This document shows positions 1 through 6,702 of a DNA stretch of 11,012 bases, one piece after another. This DNA comes from an uncultured Opitutaceae bacterium (GTDB taxonomy: Bacteria; Verrucomicrobiota; Verrucomicrobiia; Opitutales; Opitutaceae). A program made the position numbers and the translations under genes. Position 1 is the first letter of the stretch; each line of letters opens with the position of its first letter. The notes beneath the pieces are model-generated. The model had not been told where the DNA came from. It searched no databases and saw only the letters and a list, made by a program, of their open reading frames with translations. Location: the NCBI GenBank assembly GCA_937128785.1, contig CAKZMS010000438.1, forward strand, positions 1 through 11,012, in the 5' to 3' direction.

Positions 1-73
1 GGGGGTGTGGAAGGGAGAGGATGGGAGGTGAGGCTAAAGACGGACGATAAGGTTCAAAACCGGGAGAATCAAG

Positions 74-1348
74 TCAGGTGCGGATCTGTCCGGTGCCGGT
101 TACGACGTATTTGTAGGAGCAAAGTTCCGGCAATCCCATGGGACCGCGGGCGTGGAGGCGATCGGTGCTGATGCCGATCTCGGCGCCAAAGCCGAATTCG
201 AATCCGTCATTGAAGCGCGTGCTCGCATTCCAAAATACGGCGGAGCTGTCGACTGCGGCCTGGAAACGGGCGGCTGCCGCGGAGTCGGTGGTGACGATGG
301 TTTCACTGTGGCCGCTGCTGTCGGCGTTGATGATCGCGATGGCGTCTTCGAGGGAATCGACGAGCCGCACGGCCATGACGGGACCGAGGAACTCGTCCTT
401 GAAGTCTTCCGCGGATCCGGCGACGTGGGGGATGTCGGCGGTGGCCAGGGCTGCAGCGACGCGTTCATCCACCCGGAGTTCGACTCCGGCTTTGTACAGC
501 GCGCGGGCGACCCGGGGAAGGAGGGTGGCGGGGGCGTTCGCGTCGACGAGGAGTTGCTCGGCGGCGTTGCAGACCCCCGGGCGCTGGGTCTTGGCGTTGA
601 CGGTGATGGATTCGGCCAGCGCGGGATCCGCGTCCTTGTCGAGGTGGACAAAGCACACGCCGGTATAGTGTTTGATGACCGGAATGGTGCTGTTTTGCGC
701 GACAAAACGGATCAGTCCCTCACCGCCACGGGGGATGATGCAGTGAACTAGTTCGTCGAGCTTCAGCAGGGTGTTGAGCGCGGCGCGGTCGGTGGTGGGG
801 ATGAGCTGCACCGCATCAGCGGGCAGGTCGGCGGCCGAAAGCGCTTCGGCGATCAGGGCGGCCAGCGCGGTGTTGGTATGGAAGATCTCTTTGCCACCGC
901 GCAGAATGGCGGCGTTGCCGGATTTGAGGCACAGGATCGCACAATCGATCGTCACGTTGGGCCGAGCCTCGTAGATGATGCCGATCACCCCGATGGGCAC
1001 GCGACGTTTTTCGATGACGAGTCCGTTGGGCCGGGTTGTGGTCTCGAGGGCGGCCCCAACCGGATCGGGCAGGTCGGCCACTTGGCGAACGGACTCGGCC
1101 AGTTGCTCGAGCCGGGCCGGGGAGAGCGTCAGGCGATCGATTTGCGCGCTGGTGAGCCCGTTTTCTTCGGCGGCATCCAGATCCTTCTGGTTGGCGGCTT
1201 GCAGGATGTCGCCCGCAGCGGGGATAAGCTCGGCAAGTTTGGTCAGGGCGGCGTTCTTCTGCGCCGTCGGCACCGTCGCCAACACGTGGGAAGCAGCGCG
1301 AGCGCGCTCCGCGATGGAGGTGACAAGAGATGCGAGTTCGGAGGACAT
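74..1348 (-). other. proA: ProA module with its own possible start codon inside the longer frame
   Basis: An ATG at 1348-1346 begins MSSELASLVTSIAERA, which lines up with the natural N-terminus of stand-alone ProA and would give a normal 424-residue enzyme. The bases just upstream read AAAACCTCCTGTC, which holds no Shine-Dalgarno sequence (CCTCCT is its complement). Most starts in this window also lack one, so its absence does not argue strongly against internal initiation. If this start is used, the upstream CPBP gene would have no stop codon of its own and would read straight into proA. Confidence 0.5.
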
Positions 1349-2296
1349 GACAGGAGGTTTTACGGTTGTCAGAGCGCGCGAATCAATCGGCGGTGGTTCG
1401 CTGGTGCAAGGGTTGAGCGCAGGCGGAGGGAGGGGAGGCGGCTCAGGCATCAAATCAATGGGCGGGGGCGGAGCGATCGTGAAAAGCCGCCAGACCCCCA
1501 TTACGATCAGCCCCAGCCCGAGCAGTGCCGTCACCGGCGAGGCGAGCCATTCGACCCCTGAACCCGTGATGGTCCAGGCCATGGCGTCGTGGGTGGGGGC
1601 GGCGGTGGAAACGAGCAATACCACGGCGTTGTGGAGAGCATGTCCGGCGATACACAATGCGAGTGAACGGGTCCGGTAGTAGACCCACCCGAGGAACAGG
1701 CCGAGCAGGAGTGTAGCGGGAAGTTGCCACAGGCTGAGATGCAACGCACTGAAAAGGCCGGCGCTGATCAGGATCGCCTTGCCGGGTTTCACCTTTCGGA
1801 GCAGGCCCCCCAGAATCATGTATCGGCACAAAAATTCCTCGGTGAGAGGAGCCACTACCACCAAAACCATTGTCGCCGAAATCGGGTGGGTCGCGAGGTT
1901 GACCCAGTCCGCTTCCGGCAGGGTCAACCAATCGATGGACAAGATCAGCGGATATACTTGGATCAAAGCCCAGAGCACGGCGATGACCAATCCGAGGCCG
2001 GCGAGAAACGCGGCTGGAGCTGATTGGGTCGCCGGCATAAGTGGCTGCGGAATCCCACGCCAGACGGAGCCCTTCCACCGGCGTTCTACATCAATCAAAC
2101 ACAGCGCACCCATCGTATTGGCGAAGCCGATGAACCAAGGGGCATCCGTCAGAGACAAATCAATGTGGGGCCACCAAAGTCCCAGGATCAACACCCCGCC
2201 CACCAAACCGATTCCCGCTCCGACGGTGCAGAGAGTGAAGATGGCCGCCAAGGCTACAGCCCGGCCGATCGATGCGGGATTGGGTTGGGGACTCAA
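74..2296 (-). CDS. proA: CPBP-family intramembrane protease fused to glutamate-5-semialdehyde dehydrogenase (ProA)
   Basis: One open frame of 740 codons carries two unrelated modules. Residues 1-275 form a multi-helix membrane protein with the full CPBP (Abi/CAAX protease-like, PF02517) active site: EEFLCR at 153-158, FSALH at 182-186 and HALHN at 219-223. Residues 276-316 are a proline-rich linker (APPPPI, EPPPLPPP, EPPPID). Residues 317-740 are a complete ProA of 424 aa, close to the E. coli length, with the catalytic Cys in PGVCNAAE (residue 576 here) and the C-terminal NASTRFNDGFEFG and HARGPMGL motifs. ProA reduces gamma-glutamyl phosphate to glutamate-5-semialdehyde in proline synthesis. 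The start is TTG: an in-frame TGA lies 15 bases upstream and no ATG occurs before residue 62. Whether one long protein is made, or ProA also starts alone at Met317, cannot be settled here. A sequencing frameshift joining two genes is the main alternative. Confidence 0.85.
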   Translation of the reverse strand: MSPQPNPASIGRAVALAAIFTLCTVGAGIGLVGGVLILGLWWPHIDLSLTDAPWFIGFANTMGALCLIDVERRWKGSVWRGIPQPLMPATQSAPAAFLAGLGLVIAVLWALIQVYPLILSIDWLTLPEADWVNLATHPISATMVLVVVAPLTEEFLCRYMILGGLLRKVKPGKAILISAGLFSALHLSLWQLPATLLLGLFLGWVYYRTRSLALCIAGHALHNAVVLLVSTAAPTHDAMAWTITGSGVEWLASPVTALLGLGLIVMGVWRLFTIAPPPPIDLMPEPPPLPPPALNPCTSEPPPIDSRALTTVKPPVMSSELASLVTSIAERARAASHVLATVPTAQKNAALTKLAELIPAAGDILQAANQKDLDAAEENGLTSAQIDRLTLSPARLEQLAESVRQVADLPDPVGAALETTTRPNGLVIEKRRVPIGVIGIIYEARPNVTIDCAILCLKSGNAAILRGGKEIFHTNTALAALIAEALSAADLPADAVQLIPTTDRAALNTLLKLDELVHCIIPRGGEGLIRFVAQNSTIPVIKHYTGVCFVHLDKDADPALAESITVNAKTQRPGVCNAAEQLLVDANAPATLLPRVARALYKAGVELRVDERVAAALATADIPHVAGSAEDFKDEFLGPVMAVRLVDSLEDAIAIINADSSGHSETIVTTDSAAAARFQAAVDSSAVFWNASTRFNDGFEFGFGAEIGISTDRLHARGPMGLPELCSYKYVVTGTGQIRT

Positions 2297-2385
2297 GTGG
2301 CGACCACATCAACGCCTTTCCCAGCTGGTGGTCAATCTAACCGCCCGGTGTCCCTCGAAAATGTTACCGAAGGCTCGGCGTTGGC

Positions 2386-3732
2386 TTACTCGAACAGGTT
2401 GCCGCGGTTGAAGCGCCAGACGCTGAAGACGTTTACGACGGCGGCCATGCCCAGCAGCACGGCGAGAATGGGTAGAATCTCAAAGATGGATTTGTGCGCC
2501 CAGAGCACGGCGATGAACCCCTCCATCGACCAGTAGACCAAGGTGAGCTTGCTGATGCTTTGGATGAATTCGGGCATGAAGCTGGTCGGAAACCACGCCC
2601 CGCCGATCGCGCTCATGGTCAGGATGAGGAAGGTCGCCAGACCACTCGCAGCGGCCGGATTGGGTGCGATGGCCGACAGCAACATGCCAAACGCCGTGCA
2701 GGCGATCGACGCACACAGGGCGACCACCAGGAGCGACGGCAGGTGCGGAATGACCTCGATACCAAACATGATTTGGCCGGCGATGAAGAGCACCGTCAGC
2801 TGCACCAGTCCCATGAGCATATTGAACAGATATTTGCTCCAGAGGATGTGGGAACGGCTCACCGGGGAAGCGAGGAGTCGATGGAAGATACCCGCTTGTT
2901 TTTCCTCAAACAGCGCGGTGGAGGCGCCACTCACGGAGAAGAGCAAAAACATGATCGCCCATCCTCCGACCACCCGGGTCGCGGCGGGGCTCTTCACGTC
3001 GGCCCCGGCGAGCTGCTCATTCTCGATCGCCACGATCTGGTCGATAAAAGAGGACGCGTCGGCGGAGTCTGCCTTGCCTTCCTCGGAAGCCGAATCATCG
3101 GCCCCGAAGTTCATGACTCCTGCCTCCATGTCGGCGCGCACGGTTTCGTATTTGAGGTCAAAGGCATCGGATATCGTCCGCGCCATGCCGTCGTAGAAGG
3201 CCGTCGTCTCGGCGGTGCCGATGTAGCTCTCGGCTTGCTCCTTCAAACTGGTCATTAAGGCCTGCGGGGCGGAGGTGAAGATGACCTTTTGGAGGAGACC
3301 GGTGACAGTCTGGGTTTCGATTTCGTTGCGGGGATTGTTGAGAAAAATCAACCGCAGGCCGAAGCGCTCTTCGCTCATCGTGTCCGGCGGAAACACGAGT
3401 CCGAAGCGCATCTTGTTGTCGCGAATGAGCTCGCGGGCGCGGTCGGCGGTGAGGGGTTGTTCCACCCCGGCGGCGTCTTCCCATGTGTGGATCACCTGGA
3501 AGGCCGACTCGGCCTCCATGGCCTCGATGATGGCTGTGGCGACGGCGGCGTCCGATTCGTTGACCACGGCGATGGGCACGCCGGTCGGACCGCTGCTGGA
3601 GCGGTTTACGCCAAACACCTGACCGAAGATATAGACCAGCACGAGCGGGACGATGAAGGTCAGGCCGAACGCGACCTTGTTGCGCAGGAACAGGCGGATG
3701 TCTTTGCGGAGAAGGGACAATACGGTGGACAT
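2386..3732 (-). CDS. ABC-2 type exporter permease
   Basis: This is the membrane subunit of an ABC exporter, partner of the ATPase gene just upstream. From the chosen start (MSTVLSLLRKDIRLFLRNK) it has 448 residues: a short basic N-terminus, one helix at about 21-41, a large extracytoplasmic region at about 43-255, then five more helices between about 256 and 440. This is the ABC2_membrane_3 / DrrB-like layout. The motif FEEKQAGIFHRLLASPVSR (about 275-293) is the usual cytoplasmic coupling segment after the second helix. An ATG 12 codons upstream (3768) is also in frame but lies inside a perfect palindrome, and neither start has a Shine-Dalgarno sequence. I prefer the downstream ATG because ABC-2 permeases usually begin a few residues before the LLRKD-type helix. 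The substrate cannot be told from sequence. No membrane-fusion (HlyD) gene is in the window. Confidence 0.88.
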   Translation of the reverse strand: MSTVLSLLRKDIRLFLRNKVAFGLTFIVPLVLVYIFGQVFGVNRSSSGPTGVPIAVVNESDAAVATAIIEAMEAESAFQVIHTWEDAAGVEQPLTADRARELIRDNKMRFGLVFPPDTMSEERFGLRLIFLNNPRNEIETQTVTGLLQKVIFTSAPQALMTSLKEQAESYIGTAETTAFYDGMARTISDAFDLKYETVRADMEAGVMNFGADDSASEEGKADSADASSFIDQIVAIENEQLAGADVKSPAATRVVGGWAIMFLLFSVSGASTALFEEKQAGIFHRLLASPVSRSHILWSKYLFNMLMGLVQLTVLFIAGQIMFGIEVIPHLPSLLVVALCASIACTAFGMLLSAIAPNPAAASGLATFLILTMSAIGGAWFPTSFMPEFIQSISKLTLVYWSMEGFIAVLWAHKSIFEILPILAVLLGMAAVVNVFSVWRFNRGNLFE

Positions 3733-3765
3733 GAGAAGTGCGGTTTTGAAATCGGGACTCTTGCT

Positions 3766-3792
3766 CATTTGTCATCTATTAGATGACAAATG
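3766..3792. promoter_or_regulatory. Perfect palindrome, probable operator (site 1)
   Basis: A 13-bp arm CATTTGTCATCTA is followed by a single T and then its exact reverse complement. The core, GTCATCTA-N-TAGATGAC, recurs at 3837-3853. The site is 34 bases upstream of the preferred permease start, and the alternative ATG at 3768 forms its edge. The size and symmetry suit a homodimeric repressor of the TetR or MarR type, which commonly control ABC exporters. No regulator gene is in the window, so the protein is unknown. In mRNA the same bases could fold into a hairpin that hides the upstream AUG. Confidence 0.55.
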
Positions 3793-3836
3793 GTTTTGGT
3801 CATTACGGGTATTTGCAGGGTAGGGTGCTGAAACCT

Positions 3837-3853
3837 GTCATCTAATAGATGAC
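3837..3853. promoter_or_regulatory. Second copy of the palindrome, probable operator (site 2)
   Basis: GTCATCTA, one A, then TAGATGAC: the same 8-bp half-sites and 1-base centre as site 1. The centre-to-centre distance is 66 bp, a little over six helical turns. It lies 37 bp beyond the ATPase stop codon, so the pair occupies the gap between the exporter's two genes rather than the head of the operon. I could not find a convincing -35/-10 pair between the two sites. Confidence 0.5.
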
Positions 3854-3889
3854 GAAATGCTTTGGGCGATTTTTTGAGGATTCTTGGAG

Positions 3890-4807
3890 TTATTCGCGGA
3901 AGGCTTTGCCGGTGAGGTGGAGGAAGACGTCTTCCAGTCCGGGGCGGGTAAGGGTGCATCCGGCAGAGGCCACGCCGTGTTTTTCCAGCACTTGGAATAC
4001 GGTGGAGAGTTGGGTGCCAGCGCGAACGGCGAGCGTGTGCGCGCCGTCGACTGTCACCAAAGCTCCGAGCGCCTCCAGTTCCGGCAGAGCGAGCAGGCTC
4101 GCGTCTGAACGGGTGATACGGATCCGTTCGGCGGAAGGGAGTTGTTCGAGCAGTTGAGCGAGGGTGCCGCTCGCGAGGATCTTGCCGTGATCGATGATGG
4201 CGATGCGTGAGCAGAGCCGGGTGGCCTCCTCCATGTAGTGTGTGGAGTAAACGACGGTGAGGCCCTCGCGGTTGAGTTTTTCGAGCAGTTCGAAGATGGC
4301 GTTGCGGGACTGGGGATCGACGCCAACGGTCGGTTCATCGCAGAGCAGCATTTTCGGCCGATGCAGCAACGCGGCGATGATGTTGAGACGCCGCTTCATG
4401 CCTCCGGAGAAGCTCTTGACCCGATCCTTGCGGCGATCTTCCAGACCCACGGCGGACAACCCCTCGGTGATCCGCTCGCGCAGGGTCTTGTGATCCAACC
4501 CAAAGAGCTCGCCAAAGACCTGCAGGTTTTCCTCGGCAGTGAGCTCATCGTAGAGGGCGATGTTCTGAGGAACCAGGCCAAGCTCGTGACGCGCCTGGTG
4601 GTCGCCGTTGGTGGTCGAGATGTCGTTGAGCGTGATGCTGCCGGCATCGGGCCGCTTCAGTCCGGAGATGAGCGACATGAGGGTGGACTTGCCGGCGCCG
4701 TTGGGGCCGAGCAATCCGAGGAATTCACCGGGGGCGATATCCAGCGAGACGTCGCTGAGGGCGGTGAGGCTGCCGTAAGATTTGGAAACCGAACTGATCG
4801 TGAGCAT
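3890..4807 (-). CDS. ABC exporter ATP-binding protein (DrrA/CcmA-like)
   Basis: A 305-residue ATPase that powers the ABC-2 permease encoded downstream on the same strand. All nucleotide-binding motifs are intact: Walker A GPNGAGKST at 34-42, Q-loop Gln81 in LVPQN, signature FSGGMKRRL at 133-141, Walker B MLLCDEPTVGVDP at 153-165 and the switch His190 in YSTHYMEEA. The C-terminal 85 residues (LPSAERIRITR to GLEDVFLHLTG) are the extra domain typical of DrrA-type drug or lipid exporters. The start is ATG with no clear Shine-Dalgarno sequence. A gap of 129 bp rich in small repeats separates it from the kinase gene upstream, so it may have its own promoter there. The 157-bp gap to the preferred permease start holds two palindromes. 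Confidence 0.93.
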   Translation of the reverse strand: MLTISSVSKSYGSLTALSDVSLDIAPGEFLGLLGPNGAGKSTLMSLISGLKRPDAGSITLNDISTTNGDHQARHELGLVPQNIALYDELTAEENLQVFGELFGLDHKTLRERITEGLSAVGLEDRRKDRVKSFSGGMKRRLNIIAALLHRPKMLLCDEPTVGVDPQSRNAIFELLEKLNREGLTVVYSTHYMEEATRLCSRIAIIDHGKILASGTLAQLLEQLPSAERIRITRSDASLLALPELEALGALVTVDGAHTLAVRAGTQLSTVFQVLEKHGVASAGCTLTRPGLEDVFLHLTGKAFRE

Positions 4808-4861
4808 GCCCGATCAATTGGTGGAAGAACGCCTCGTTCGCGAAACCTATTTGCATTTCCG

Positions 4862-4936
4862 TGACCATCGACCCGGTGGGTCATGGTTCAATGGTCATGG
4901 TCGGTCAGAGCGACCGGCGCTGCCTCGGCCCCGAGG
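4862..4936. repeat. Cluster of short hairpins and direct repeats between kinase and ABC ATPase genes
   Basis: Just beyond the kinase stop codon are two short inverted repeats: CCTCGG-CC-CCGAGG at 4923-4936 and CGGTC-AGAGC-GACCG at 4902-4916. Next to them GGTCATGGT occurs twice (4879-4887 and 4893-4901, 14-base period), and TGACCAT at 4862-4868 is the complement of ATGGTCA at 4891-4897. There is no T-run on the transcript side, so this is not a standard intrinsic terminator. Position fits either the 3' end of the kinase transcript or a control region 55-130 bp upstream of the exporter ATPase start. Confidence 0.4.
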
Positions 4937-5938
4937 TCAACCGAGGTCGGCCAGGCGTGCTTGCAGCGCGGCGAAACGATCGTCGGGAATGATCGGTCCG
5001 AGGTGTTGCACGGTTTCGGCGCCGACGTGGGAGGCGATGCGGCCGCTCTCGGCAAGGGATTTGCCGCGGAGGTGGGAGGCGAGGAAGCCGGCCGCCCAGG
5101 AATCGCCGGCGCCGTTGGTATCGATCACGGAATCGACCACGACCGGTTCGATGCGATGGAGTTCGTCACCTTGGGCGATCCAGGCGCCGTCCTTGCCGAC
5201 TTTGACGGCGGCAATGACACCGTGATCGGCGAGGCGTTTCGCCAGAACATCGTAGGGTGAGTCTTCGTCCTCAAAGAGGGCGCGGATCTCGTCCTCGTTG
5301 GCGAAGACGATGTCGATCCCGGAGGCGAGTTGTTTGAAGATCCAAGGGCGCGTGGCGTTGATGACTTCAAACGATGCGAGATCAACGGACACGGTGCAGC
5401 CGGCGGTTCGGGCAGAGGAGAGGACGGCGTCGGCGAGCGCTTCGTTGAACACCAGGTAACCCTCCATGTGGGTGTGGCGGCACTCGGCGAAGTCGGCCGG
5501 GCTGATCTCGTCGGGCGAGAGCGTCATGGCCGCGCCGAGGTCGGTGCGCATGGTGCGATCGGCGTCGGGCGTGGTGAGGATGAGCGAACGGGCGTTGGGC
5601 ACTGCGCCGGTTTTGAAGCGGGAAGTGTCGATGCCGAGGTCACTGAAGCGGTTGCGGTAGGTGGCGGCGACGTCGCAGTTGCCGAGCTTGCCGAGGTAGG
5701 TCGTTGTAAGCCCGAGGCGGGTCGCGTTAAGCGTGGCGTTCGCGGCGGAGCCACCGGTGGAGGTGGTCGGGGCGTTCTCCAGATTGGCGAGGATGGCGGA
5801 CATCTCCTCGTCGTTGACGAGCACCATGCCGCCTTGTTCGCCGGCGACGTGGTTTTGCAGGAATTCAAAGGGCACGGTGGCGAGCAGGTCCATGATGGGA
5901 GACCCCACGCCGATCAGATCGAATTTGGTATCAGTCAT
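4937..5938 (-). CDS. PfkB-family carbohydrate/nucleoside kinase, adenosine kinase-like
   Basis: A 333-residue cytosolic kinase of the ribokinase/PfkB family. The substrate-side glycine motif TGGSAANATLN is at 61-71 and the C-terminal signature DTNGAGDSWAAGF at 273-285, with Asp279 as the expected catalytic base. The signature has Asn where DTTGAGD or DTxGAGD is usual, a tolerated position. The start (DLIGVGSPIMDLLATVP), RSLILTTPDADRTMRTDLGA at 117-136 and the MEGYL at 158-162 resemble the bacterial adenosine kinase-like branch, so phosphorylation of adenosine or a related nucleoside or sugar is likely. The exact substrate is not proven. It starts at ATG, 15 bases after the stop of the DUF6941-like gene, which suggests co-transcription. 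Confidence 0.88.
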   Translation of the reverse strand: MTDTKFDLIGVGSPIMDLLATVPFEFLQNHVAGEQGGMVLVNDEEMSAILANLENAPTTSTGGSAANATLNATRLGLTTTYLGKLGNCDVAATYRNRFSDLGIDTSRFKTGAVPNARSLILTTPDADRTMRTDLGAAMTLSPDEISPADFAECRHTHMEGYLVFNEALADAVLSSARTAGCTVSVDLASFEVINATRPWIFKQLASGIDIVFANEDEIRALFEDEDSPYDVLAKRLADHGVIAAVKVGKDGAWIAQGDELHRIEPVVVDSVIDTNGAGDSWAAGFLASHLRGKSLAESGRIASHVGAETVQHLGPIIPDDRFAALQARLADLG

Positions 5939-5953
5939 TGTTGGAATAATCGC

Positions 5954-6337
5954 TTAGTTGGAAACTTGGAGGCTGGTGGCGAGCAGGGGTTCATCGTCGA
6001 TCTCGATGATGATGCCGTAGTCGCCGGGTTCTTGGAAGGCGAGGTTGCGGACCTCGTTGATGAGGTTGATCCGTTGCAGCGGGCCTTGGGATTTGAAGGG
6101 GCGCTCGATCAGCTGCTTCATGTTGGTCGGATCGACTCCCATGGAGAGTTTGATGGTGTGCTCGCCCTCGGGCACGTCGCTGAGGGTGAGGAACCAAATC
6201 ATGAAGGGATGGGTAAGCGGAAACTCGCGCCCGCGAATATTGGAGAAAATACCCAGAATGGTGTGTTTTCCGGTGGCGGGATCGATGTGCACGCCGTCGC
6301 AGGTGAGCCAGCAGAGGACTTGTGGTTTGGAATTCAA
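5954..6337 (-). CDS. DUF6941-like small conserved protein
   Basis: A 127-residue soluble protein of unknown function. The pattern VLCWLTCDGVHIDPATGKHTILGIF near the N-terminus, then a middle segment FMIWFLTLSDVPEGEHTI and an end GDYGIIIEIDDEPLLATSL, reads as a compact beta-sandwich. It resembles the family I know as DUF6941; this is recall, not a search. There is no signal peptide or membrane segment. The start must be TTG: a TAG lies in frame 9 bases upstream, and the next Met is residue 46, which would cut away the conserved part. It is the first gene of the minus-strand block and is followed after 15 bases by the PfkB kinase. Confidence 0.75.
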   Translation of the reverse strand: MNSKPQVLCWLTCDGVHIDPATGKHTILGIFSNIRGREFPLTHPFMIWFLTLSDVPEGEHTIKLSMGVDPTNMKQLIERPFKSQGPLQRINLINEVRNLAFQEPGDYGIIIEIDDEPLLATSLQVSN

Positions 6338-6422
6338 GATGAGCTAAATGGGGGCGGGGGATTCGGTGGAGGCAAGCGGGAATGGCTTGGCGGCGACGGC
6401 AAAGGCGTTTTGGTGGAGATTG

Positions 6423-6632
6423 ATGGAGGAACTGAGCACTCACTTAAAAGACATCATCGTCCAACTCGAAGCCTACCCGCGCTGGTTGGTGGCGAGCTGC
6501 GGGGTGATCCTCTCCCTAGCCTTGCTGTGGGTGGTGGGCAAGGTGCTCAAACTGACTATTCAGGTGGTGCTGGCCCTGGCGGGAATCGCCCTGATTGTGG
6601 GAGCGGTTTGGTGGGTCCTGGGATATTTCTGA
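6423..6632 (+). CDS. Small two-helix membrane protein
   Basis: A 69-residue protein of unknown function. Residues 1-20 (MEELSTHLKDIIVQLEAYPR) look amphipathic. Two hydrophobic helices follow, about 21-39 (WLVASCGVILSLALLWVV) and 45-67 (TIQVVLALAGIALIVGAVW), joined by a short basic turn GKVLK. The frame is open upstream to 6348, but the ATG at 6423 is preceded by GGTGGAG five bases before it, the only clear Shine-Dalgarno sequence in the window, so I chose that start. It ends 70 bp before pyrG on the same strand. No function is claimed; an inner-membrane location is inferred from the helices. Confidence 0.65.
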   Translation: MEELSTHLKDIIVQLEAYPRWLVASCGVILSLALLWVVGKVLKLTIQVVLALAGIALIVGAVWWVLGYF

Positions 6633-6702
6633 GCGGTTCCGATTGGGGCAAATCCGAGCTTTTTCTTGTCTCGGTTGGTCGGCCCTCAAATAACCACTGT
6701 CG

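Noticed and set aside
975..1679. Plus-strand open frames opposite the CPBP-ProA gene
   Set aside because: They are low-complexity Ser/Arg/Gly-rich translations opposite well-conserved ProA and CPBP motifs.
3766..3792. Palindrome read as an intrinsic terminator for the ATPase gene
   Set aside because: The stem is AT-rich, no T-run follows on the transcript strand, and the same core recurs 66 bp away as a matched site, which fits an operator pair better.
6666..6693. Possible promoter for pyrG: TTGTCT, 16 bases, AAATAA
   Set aside because: Both boxes are weak matches, and the start point would fall only a few bases before the ATG. It is possible as a near-leaderless promoter but not strong enough to list.
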